DNA of 64,000 nt, taken from NCBI GenBank assembly GCA_030681195.1, contig JAUXXJ010000046.1, positions 104,252 to 168,251 on the forward strand. The letters run 5' to 3'. Numbering within the stretch: position 1 is the first letter of the stretch; every line of letters starts with the position of its first letter. Origin of the DNA: Rhodocyclaceae bacterium (GTDB taxonomy: Bacteria; Pseudomonadota; Gammaproteobacteria; Burkholderiales; Rhodocyclaceae). The notes under the pieces were generated by a model. It was given only the letters and a program-made list of their open reading frames with translations, was not told the origin of the DNA and did not search any database. This document shows, piece by piece, positions 57,601 to 64,000 of the stretch. Position numbers and translations under genes: made by a program.

Positions 57601-60600
57601 GTTGGCCAGGCGGCCATAGAGCTGTGCGTCCACCTCGCGGGCGTTGATCTGGCGCAGCACTATCTGGGCGTGGGTCCAAGCCAGTTCGAAAACGCGGTCG
57701 GCCAGACGTCGGTCCCGATATTTTTCGACCATGCCCAGAGCCGCGTCGCGGCTGGCGCCGATGCCATGGACCTGATCGAGCGTGACCGATTGCCCCGGTT
57801 CGAGGCTGATCCGGCAGCGAATCGCCGCCACCGGATCGAGCACGGAGCCCTGGCTGCCGGACAGCAGTGCCACGTCGGCGTCCAGCGCTACCGGCGCGGC
57901 GACGCCGCGACCGCGACCGATGAAGCGCGCGCGGTCGGTTTCGTAGGAAATGGCGTCGATGTCCGCGTCATGCACGGCGACGAGGTGGAACATCCAGGGC
58001 GCCTGCTCGTCACTGGAGCGCGGCCGGCGGGTGCACAGGATCGCCTGTTGTGCCGCGACGATCTCGGTCTGCACGAAAAGATTGCTGAACGCCGGGTGCA
58101 GGGCGTCGGCGGCGGCTGTGGCCAGCACCACCTCCGTGTAACTCGTGACCTCGATGCTACGGCGCGCGGCAGAACGATTGGTGATGCGCACCCGGCGTAG
58201 CTCGATGTCGTCTTCGGGTGAGACGACGATGTCGGTGTGCGTCTCGAAATCGAAGGCCTCACCTCGGGATTCGCCCGTGTCGCGGCGGCGAAATTCGGCG
58301 CGGCCTTCCGAGAAGATCGCTTCGTAGTGTGTCGCGCGCTGCAGGGTGGGCTGGTGCGCAGCGGACCAGAATGCGCCGCTGACCACGTCGCGCAGATAGG
58401 TGAAGGTGCCCCAGGCATCGCGGGTGCCATCTTCGCGCCAGCGCGTCACGGCGAGGTCGCTCCAGCGGCTGTAGCCGCCGCCCGCGTGGGTAAGCATGAC
58501 GTGATAGCGGCCATTGGACAGCAGTTGCACTTCCGGCAGCGGGGTGTCGGGATTGTCCAGCACGCGCAGCGGCATCTGCGGGCTGACCGTGCCGGTCTGG
58601 ATAACGTCGCGTTCGGCGCCGTGGGCATGGAGCGAAGAGGCTCTGGGGATGCGTTCCTGCAGCAACAACAAGGTGGCCTGAAACAGCGGATCGGAGATGA
58701 AACGCCGCTGCATCGGCTGGTCCAGCAGCAGATAGGCCAACGCGAGCAGGCTCATGCCCTGGTGATGGGCCATGTACGAAGCCACCATGGCTTGGGATTC
58801 GCCGCGCCGCTGCCGCGCCGGGGTGTAGTCGATGGCCTCATGAAAACCGTAGCGTCCTTCCGCGCCAGCAGCGGCGAGCCGTTGCAGGTTCAGGCAGGCC
58901 GCCTCCGGCGCCACCATCAGCGCCAGCGCCGACGCGTAGGGTGCAACGACCCTGTCCTCGGCCAGCCCGCGCTTCAGCCCCAGGCCGGGCACGCCGAAGG
59001 CGCGGTACTGGTAGTTGAGATGCAGGTCTACGGTGTTGTAGCCCGATTCCGAGATGCCCCAGGGCAGGCCGGTCTGCTGCCCGTAATCGATCTGCCGCGC
59101 CACAGCCGCCTTGCTCGTCTGGTCGAGCAGGGTGTGCTCGTAGCCGGGCATCACTAACTGCGGCATCAGGTACTCGAACATCGATCCGCTCCACGACAGC
59201 AGGACCGGCTCGCCACCGGCACGGGTGAGCAGCCGTCCAAGGGCGAACCAGCTTTCCTGGGGCAACTGCCCCTGTGCGATGGCGACGAATACGCACAAGC
59301 GCACTTCCGAGGCCAGCAGGTCGTAGTAGCTCGCATCCAGGCGCCGTTCATCCACGTTGTAGCCGATGGACAGCAGGCGCGCTGCCTTGTCGTACAGGAA
59401 GCCGTATTCCATCACCGCGAGTTCGCCGGCCTGCATGGCCAGGCGTTCGATGGCCGCGCAGCGCTCCAGCGCGCGCGCGCTGCCCGTCCGGATGTGCGGG
59501 TCTTGATTCGCCGCAAGGGCGCTTAGCGTCGGGATGGCGTCGAGCGTGTCGATGGAAGCCTCCGGCTGCCCGCTCCATGGTGCGAGAAAGACCAGTTCAT
59601 CGCGCAGCGTCCGGCATTGCCGGGCCAGTTCGCCGGCCCACCAGCCTGCCTCACCGGCGGCTGCGCCGCCCAGTACCGCACCGAGCTCAGCAGTGCGCGC
59701 GGTCAGTTGGTCGAGCAGGCGTCGTGCCGCCGCCAACGAGGTTGGCCGGGATGCCAGGCCGATGTCGAGTTCCTGCCGGAGTTGCGACAGCGGCGTCAAC
59801 ATGGTCGGGATGGCTGTACCGACTGCCTCCTCCACAATACCCAGCGTGTCGACCAGCCCGTCCAGCCAGCGTTCTTCGAGGATCGGCCGGTCGAGCAGCG
59901 CCAGCAGGCCCGGGCGCAAGGTCAATAAGTGGCCGGCCAGATTGCCGCTGTCCACTGTCGAGACGTAAGCGGGGTGCAGGGGTTGCAGCGTCTGTGTGTC
60001 GTACCAGTTGTAGAAGTGGCCCCGATGGCGTTCCAGTCCCGCCATCGTCGCCAGGGTCTGCGCCGAGCGCTCCAGCAGCGGCCCGGCGGGGATATAGCCG
60101 AAGTCGTAGGCCGACAGGTTAGCCAGTAGCGCCAGCCCCATATTGGTGGGCGAAGTACGATGCGCCAGCGCGGCGGTGCGGTATTCCTGATAGTTGTCCG
60201 GGGGCAGCCAGTGGTCGTCCGGGCCGACGAGGCGGTCGAAGAATGCCCAGGTCTTGCGCGCGATCTGGCCGAGAAAACGGGTCTGCTCGACGCTCAGCCG
60301 GGCCTCGCGGCGCGTGATTGGTCGGCTGATCCACCAGGCGATGGCGGGCGAAGCCAACCACAGGATCAGGAAGGGCCACGCCACGAACAGCGCGGCCGGA
60401 TTCAGCGTTGCTAAAGCGATGGTCGTGCCGGTCGCCAGGAGGGGGGCGCTGGCCATGCTGCGAAACGCGGCCACCAGATCGCTGCGGCTGGACAACTCCT
60501 GGTCGCCCGAGGGATTCCATTCCAGCAGCCGCCGATGCGTAAACAACATGCGTCCGAGCGTGCACAGGATCGCATCGAGACTGTAATACGCCTCGTGCGG

Positions 60601-63369
60601 CAGCGTCACCACGGCAAACCCAAGCTGGAGAAAGCGCTGGCCAGCGGCATGGGTGGCAGCGGCGAGATGTTGCCCGGGCCGCATGTCATCCGGCTTGCGC
60701 AGCGCATCCACCAGGGTGGATAGCACCGGTGGAATCAGCAGGATGCCGAGCACCGCCAGGGTCCATAAAGCGGCCGATGGAAACACCGTCCAGCCGAGCA
60801 GCAACAGCAGCGTCAATGCCGCCGGCACCAGACTGCGGCGCAGGTTGTCGAACAGTTTCCAGCGCGACAGCGCCGAAAGCGGGTTGTCGCGCTGCCACCC
60901 GGCGGGACCGGGCACCCACGGCAGCAGCCAGCCCGCGAGCTGCCAGTCGCCGCGTATCCAGCGATAGCGGCGGTTGACGTCGGCACCGTAGCGGGACGGA
61001 TATTCTTCGTACAACTGTACGTCGCTCAACAAGCCGGCGCGGGCGTAGCAGCCTTCCAGCAGATCGTGGCTGAGGATGCGGTTTTCGGGGAAACGTCCCT
61101 TGAGCGACTGTTCGAAGGCGTCGACATCGTAGATGCCCTTGCCGATGAACGAGCCCTCCTGGAAGACATCCTGGTAAACGTCGGAGACGACCCGGGTGTA
61201 CGGATCGATGCCCGGCTCGCCGCCATGCAGGCGCGCATAGCGCGACTGGCCGGTGCCAGACAGGCTCACGCTCACACGCGGTTGCAGGATGCCGTAGCCG
61301 GCGCTGACCCGCCCCAGGGCCGCGTCGTATACCGGACGGTTCAGCGGGTGGGCCATGGTGCCGACGAACTGGCGCGCGGCATCGCGCGGGAGTTGCGTAT
61401 CGGTATCCAGGGTGATCACGTATTTCACGTCGGCGAGTGCGGCAGTGGCACCGACCACCAGCGCGAAGTCCTCGCGATTTCCCTCGCGCAGCAAGGCGTT
61501 CAGGTCCGCCAGCTTGCCGCGCTTGCGCTCGTAACCCATCCAGATGCGGTCGTGGGGATTCCAGCGGCGCGGTCGATGAAACAGGAAGAAGATGTCCTTG
61601 CCGCCGCCCGCGTAGCGCGCATTCAGGGCTTCGATCTGCTCCCGAGCCAGGCACAACAGCGCCGCGTCCTCGATCAGGACTTCCTCGTCCGCGTCGCGCA
61701 AGTCGGTCAACAGGCCGAAGTGGAGGTGCGCATCGCGGTTGGCGAGGAACCTGACTTCCAGCGCCTCGACCAGCGTTTCGATGTTGCGCGGGCTGGTGAG
61801 CATGGTCGGCACCACCACCAGGGTGCGCGCCGCCGCCGGGATGCCGGCGGAGAAGTCCATGCGCGGCAGCGGATGCGGCGATGCCAGTAAGGTGGCCAGC
61901 CAGTTCACCAAGGCGACCGCGAGCTGGCTGGTGGCCAGTAGCACCAGGATTCCCACCGGCAGCAGCGCCCACTCGGTCAAGCCGGCAGACAGAAGCTCCG
62001 ACCGTGCCTCAGCCAGCAGGCCGCCGCTCAGCAGTACCGTGAGCAGCGTGATCGCCCCAAGGTACGGCAGCAACGGCGATCGTCCCGCCCAGCGCCGCAG
62101 TGCCGCAGCCGGGGCATGGCGCATCCGGGCTGTGTTTTCCAGTTCGGCCAGACCCCGGTCGATCAGGTAGTAGCCGACATGGGCGGTTCGATCGGTATCA
62201 CCACGCACACCGGCCCGCGCCGCGCCCGCTTGCGCCAGCGCGATGGCATGACTGGCCACCGCCGCCTCGGACAGTCCGCTGGCCTTCGCCATCGCCTCGA
62301 TGACATGGCGGTAGCGGTCGCGACTGGCAAAGTCCATCGCGGCGTAGGCCGCGCCCGGATCGGTGCGGAGCGTTTGTTCGACCACGCTCATGGTCTCGAC
62401 GAACTCGCGCCAGTCCATCGTCCCGAGGAAGCGCAAACTGCCAATGCTGTTGCTGATGGAGACCTGGTCGGCCGCCTGCATCTGGTTGCCGGAGCGCACC
62501 AGCTGTTCGATGTTCAGCCCCGACTCGGCGAGGCGCTGTTCGATCCAGGTCAGCGGCAGTGCCAACGCGGGGCCCTGCCCTTGCAGGCGGCGCGCCAGTT
62601 CCGATACGAACGGCGAGCTCATGGGCGGACTCGAACGCGCCATGTCCGCAATCACCAGAATCAGGTTCTTCGGATCGCGATGCGCGATTTCCGTCAGTTT
62701 GCTGGCCCAGGCGACGGCCAGATTCCGATCCGTCCTGCCAGCGGAAATATGCGCAGCAACGCGGCGCAGGTTTTCGATCAGCGCCAGGCGCAGCATGATG
62801 GGGATGGCCCACAGCTCGCCCAGTCGCAAGGGCGTGACCGACTGGTAGGCAGCGACGAAACGACCGAGGCTGTCGGGGTCTACCCGTCCGTCGCCGTGGG
62901 CGATGGTCTCCAGGGCGATGTCATACACGCGCGGCAACCCAGCCGAGGGCCCGGTGGCCAGGCTCGGCAGTTCCTGGCTGTAGCCCTTGGGCAGGTGGCG
63001 CCGGGCTGTGCGGATCTGCTCCTCGACGAGATGAAAGTTGTCGAGCAACCATTCCCCGGCGGGCGTGATGCGCTGGCTCGCCACGACAGCCGCCGTCAAC
63101 TGGTTGCATGTCTCGATCAGCCGGTTTTCGTTCGCCGCGAGCCGCGACAGCAAACGCTCGGGAATGCGTCCCGCCGCCAAGTCATGGGCCGCCGCGAGAC
63201 GCACGCCGTGCTGTGCCATCTGCTCGGTGCTGAACAACTCCGCGCGCAGCGGCGGCTCATCCTTTTCGGGCGTGCCGCTACCGCGCCGGAATGTCCTTTT
63301 CAGCCCCGCATCGAGTAGGTGCCAAAGCTTGAAGAGCTTTGTGTTACCCGCTTGCCATGCTAGCCCCAC
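54631..63369 (-). CDS. ndvB: Cyclic beta-1,2-glucan synthase (NdvB/ChvB-like), GT84-GH94
   Basis: 2912 residues, close to the about 2830 of rhizobial NdvB. GTG 63369 is chosen for the AGGAAAG site 6-7 bases upstream. Membrane helices lie near 428-485 and then 845-885 and 980-1015. The GT84 domain lies between and around them: YVITLDTDTQLPRDAARQFV near 650 and RRYRWIRGDWQLAGWLLPW near 803. The C-terminal glycoside phosphorylase half (GH94 type, two beta-sandwich modules at about 1570-1850 and 2070-2330) has catalytic GSGDWNDGMNRVG near 2583. It makes, elongates and controls the size of cyclic periplasmic glucan used in osmotic adaptation and host contact. No transporter (ndvA) gene is adjacent. 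Confidence 0.9.
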   Translation of the reverse strand: MGLAWQAGNTKLFKLWHLLDAGLKRTFRRGSGTPEKDEPPLRAELFSTEQMAQHGVRLAAAHDLAAGRIPERLLSRLAANENRLIETCNQLTAAVVASQRITPAGEWLLDNFHLVEEQIRTARRHLPKGYSQELPSLATGPSAGLPRVYDIALETIAHGDGRVDPDSLGRFVAAYQSVTPLRLGELWAIPIMLRLALIENLRRVAAHISAGRTDRNLAVAWASKLTEIAHRDPKNLILVIADMARSSPPMSSPFVSELARRLQGQGPALALPLTWIEQRLAESGLNIEQLVRSGNQMQAADQVSISNSIGSLRFLGTMDWREFVETMSVVEQTLRTDPGAAYAAMDFASRDRYRHVIEAMAKASGLSEAAVASHAIALAQAGAARAGVRGDTDRTAHVGYYLIDRGLAELENTARMRHAPAAALRRWAGRSPLLPYLGAITLLTVLLSGGLLAEARSELLSAGLTEWALLPVGILVLLATSQLAVALVNWLATLLASPHPLPRMDFSAGIPAAARTLVVVPTMLTSPRNIETLVEALEVRFLANRDAHLHFGLLTDLRDADEEVLIEDAALLCLAREQIEALNARYAGGGKDIFFLFHRPRRWNPHDRIWMGYERKRGKLADLNALLREGNREDFALVVGATAALADVKYVITLDTDTQLPRDAARQFVGTMAHPLNRPVYDAALGRVSAGYGILQPRVSVSLSGTGQSRYARLHGGEPGIDPYTRVVSDVYQDVFQEGSFIGKGIYDVDAFEQSLKGRFPENRILSHDLLEGCYARAGLLSDVQLYEEYPSRYGADVNRRYRWIRGDWQLAGWLLPWVPGPAGWQRDNPLSALSRWKLFDNLRRSLVPAALTLLLLLGWTVFPSAALWTLAVLGILLIPPVLSTLVDALRKPDDMRPGQHLAAATHAAGQRFLQLGFAVVTLPHEAYYSLDAILCTLGRMLFTHRRLLEWNPSGDQELSSRSDLVAAFRSMASAPLLATGTTIALATLNPAALFVAWPFLILWLASPAIAWWISRPITRREARLSVEQTRFLGQIARKTWAFFDRLVGPDDHWLPPDNYQEYRTAALAHRTSPTNMGLALLANLSAYDFGYIPAGPLLERSAQTLATMAGLERHRGHFYNWYDTQTLQPLHPAYVSTVDSGNLAGHLLTLRPGLLALLDRPILEERWLDGLVDTLGIVEEAVGTAIPTMLTPLSQLRQELDIGLASRPTSLAAARRLLDQLTARTAELGAVLGGAAAGEAGWWAGELARQCRTLRDELVFLAPWSGQPEASIDTLDAIPTLSALAANQDPHIRTGSARALERCAAIERLAMQAGELAVMEYGFLYDKAARLLSIGYNVDERRLDASYYDLLASEVRLCVFVAIAQGQLPQESWFALGRLLTRAGGEPVLLSWSGSMFEYLMPQLVMPGYEHTLLDQTSKAAVARQIDYGQQTGLPWGISESGYNTVDLHLNYQYRAFGVPGLGLKRGLAEDRVVAPYASALALMVAPEAACLNLQRLAAAGAEGRYGFHEAIDYTPARQRRGESQAMVASYMAHHQGMSLLALAYLLLDQPMQRRFISDPLFQATLLLLQERIPRASSLHAHGAERDVIQTGTVSPQMPLRVLDNPDTPLPEVQLLSNGRYHVMLTHAGGGYSRWSDLAVTRWREDGTRDAWGTFTYLRDVVSGAFWSAAHQPTLQRATHYEAIFSEGRAEFRRRDTGESRGEAFDFETHTDIVVSPEDDIELRRVRITNRSAARRSIEVTSYTEVVLATAAADALHPAFSNLFVQTEIVAAQQAILCTRRPRSSDEQAPWMFHLVAVHDADIDAISYETDRARFIGRGRGVAAPVALDADVALLSGSQGSVLDPVAAIRCRISLEPGQSVTLDQVHGIGASRDAALGMVEKYRDRRLADRVFELAWTHAQIVLRQINAREVDAQLYGRLANSILYANPALRAESSVLVKNQRGQSGLWGYAISGDLPIVLLRIADLANIELVRQLIQAHAYWRLKGLVVDLVIWNEDRAGYRQALQDQILGLVAVGLETQVIDRPGGIFIRSVEQISTEDRQLFQAVARVILSDSLGTLAEQLDRPATPAVRVPRLVPGKPVRAESPAAFALPQRELILGNGIGGFTTDGHEYVITTTPAQLTPAPWVNVLANPHFGSVVSESGQAYTWGENAHEFRLTPWHNDPVSDTSGEAFYLRDEESGQFWSPTPLPRRGATPYVSRHGFGYSVFEHTESGIVSELWVYVALDAAVKFSVLKLRNASGRPRRLSATGYVEWVLGDLRPKSAMHTSCEVDPDSGALYARNPYNTEFPDRIAFFDADPGDTLSRTITCDRAEFIGRNGSLANPAALARTHLSGKVGSGLDPCAAIQVAFDLADGAEREISFRLGLGGVPGGDDANHLVQRFRGADAARCVLEAVWQHWNHTLGAVQVETPDPSLNVLANGWLLYQTLACRLWARSGYYQSGGAFGFRDQLQDAMALVHSEPHLLRTQLLLCAGRQFRAGDVQHWWHPPAGRGVRTHCSDDYLWLALATCRYVLSSGDTGVLDEPVPYLEGRPLNPEDDSYYDLPGRSADTDSLYQHCVSAIRYGLRFGERGLPLMGSGDWNDGMNRVGILGRGESVWLGFFLYDVLRQFGTLAQRHDDPEFAAFCAAAAAQLAENLERHGWDGAWYRRAWFDDGTPLGSADNAECRIDSISQSWAVLSGAGDAEHARQAMRVVDEHLVRREYGLIQLLDPPFDQSDLDPGYIKGYVPGVRENGGQYTHAAIWAAMAFAALGDRQRAWELTTMINPANHALSATAIATYKVEPYVMAADVYAVAPHTGRGGWTWYTGSAGWMYRLVVESLLGLRLEADRLHIEPCLPAHWEGFKLHYRYRETVYHIAVAQTRAGADGMCGMASMTVDGLAQNGQTIFLSDDHREHTVVVSVPDSRTIID

Positions 63370-63428
63370 GCTTTCCTACCACCCGCCCAGGTTTGCAACG
63401 GACGTGGTCAGCAAGGACCCCACCGACT

Positions 63429-63524
63429 TCATGAAATTTTAGCCAGCATCAGGTGGATGTCGATTCCATCTTGCACTACCGATTGAGGGGGGATCTCGTC
63501 CGGGACTTGGATAACGTCATTCAT
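63429..63524 (-). CDS. Very short open frame upstream of the glucan synthase
   Basis: 31 codons, MNDVIQVPDEIPPQSVVQDG then IDIHLMLAKIS and TGA, with AGGA 8-10 bases before the ATG. It lies 60 bases upstream of the ndvB start in the same direction. It may be a leader peptide or simply chance; I recognise no family. Confidence 0.25.
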   Translation of the reverse strand: MNDVIQVPDEIPPQSVVQDGIDIHLMLAKIS

Positions 63525-63968
63525 CTTCGTATCCTCATGTTTCGCGCCTTGTTCATTGGCGGCGGTCACGGTCACATGTGGCCGGCAACACGGGTAGCAT
63601 GCGCTGTTTTTCAGGAATAGCCAGCAATATAAATAAGTAAAGCGCCTTGAATTTTGGTGATGCTGTCCCTCACTGGTAATTCAAGGGTGTGGAAAGTAAT
63701 CAAATCGTCGCACACCATCTGCTGAGTTTTCCTATGGTCGCCGATCTTGTGAACACCCGACGCCCATTAACGTGTTTCCAAAATTGCATCAGCGGTAGGT
63801 CATGGCCGGCTACCGGGGTACGGTTTTGGCGTCAATGAGCGCACCACGGCATTACAGCAATTCGGACTCACCAAATCGGTGGCGGCGATTGAATGACGGC
63901 TTCGTAGAAATTTCTCATGTGAATGTCAGCTATGGAGGAGCAGATCAGCTGTCTCTTGCTGATTAGGG
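63525..63968. other. Gene-poor region with a possible coding remnant
   Basis: Mostly non-coding. The ndvB promoter should be in the left part. A plus-strand frame from 63771 to the TGA at 63894-63896 reads ASAVGHGRLPGYGFGVNERT then TALQQFGLTKSVAAIE, protein-like but with no start codon, so possibly a gene 3' fragment of unknown origin. No tRNA, insertion sequence or dispersed element copy is seen. Confidence 0.35.
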
Positions 63969-64000
63969 TTGTGCGATGCCTGCGGGCAGGCATCGCACAA
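63969..64000. terminator. Perfect hairpin at the window end
   Basis: TTGTGCGATGCCTG (63969-63982), loop CGGG, CAGGCATCGCACAA (63987-64000): a 14-pair stem. Most likely a terminator for a gene to the right (leftward transcription) or a REP-like hairpin; what follows is outside the window. Confidence 0.6.

Noticed and set aside
56158..58200. A 680-codon open frame opposite the glucan synthase
   Set aside because: It is the antisense shadow of ndvB, a product of high GC third positions; no family and no ribosome site.
58915..58945. CAGCGCCAGCGCCGAC in ndvB resembles the element core
   Set aside because: Only about 12 bases match, the left half differs and it encodes the ordinary ASALALMVAPEA helix.

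Overview
The window looks like a chromosome segment of a betaproteobacterium, most likely in or near Rhodocyclales. The signs are the gene order sdhCDAB-sdhE-gltA-sucAB-lpdA-zapE, a tig-clpP-clpX-lon block, an MSHA-type pilus locus, high GC content and the residue-level character of the proteins. No species can be named from the sequence alone.

Layout. (1) 1-17.7 kb is an MSHA-type IV pilus locus: the end of an inner-membrane platform protein, pilin and minor-pilin genes on the minus strand (about 6.5-10.6 kb) and mshI-to-mshN biogenesis genes on the plus strand (11.0-17.7 kb). It is interrupted at 0.65-6.5 kb by an island of toxin-antitoxin (TA) modules, several of them broken, separated by copies of a composite repeat. 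(2) 17.8-23.7 kb holds trigger factor, ClpP, ClpX, Lon and a tRNA-Val. (3) 23.7-31.2 kb is mostly minus-strand: an OmpA-domain protein, YcaO, CorA, a small unknown protein, an SseB-like protein, a methyltransferase and an ABC-F ATPase. (4) 31.3-50.5 kb is a tricarboxylic acid cycle region. mdh, a CitE-like lyase, a DUF3617 protein and acnB run leftward. A GntR regulator and sdhCDABE-gltA-sucAB-lpdA run rightward, with a palindromic operator between the two arms. A retropepsin-like gene lies beyond acnB and a vapBC-type pair has been placed between lpdA and zapE. (5) 50.5-54.3 kb holds a cation/proton antiporter and, convergently, mutS. (6) 54.6-63.4 kb is one giant cyclic beta-glucan synthase gene.

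The most unusual signal is a short dispersed element. Its core is GCCGTCCCGCCAGCGCCGAC, usually followed by TTTTGCG. I find 17 recognisable copies in 64 kb, in both orientations. About half are intergenic, mostly against stop codons or bounding TA cassettes. The others lie inside genes (hipA, a TA-like gene, mshD, mshN, a methyltransferase, acnB, sucB, and mutS twice) without breaking them, and they are read in several frames (peptides such as [32 protein letters not shown]). It may be a mobile or gene-converting nano-element, or a distributed recognition signal. Its mechanism is unknown to me.

Other points: mshK is frameshifted at a run of eight G, which could be phase-variable. BrnT-family toxins are inactivated next to intact antitoxins. 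SdhE carries Ala in place of Gly in its RGxxE motif. The retropepsin gene is flanked by two similar element-plus-acnB-tail sequences.
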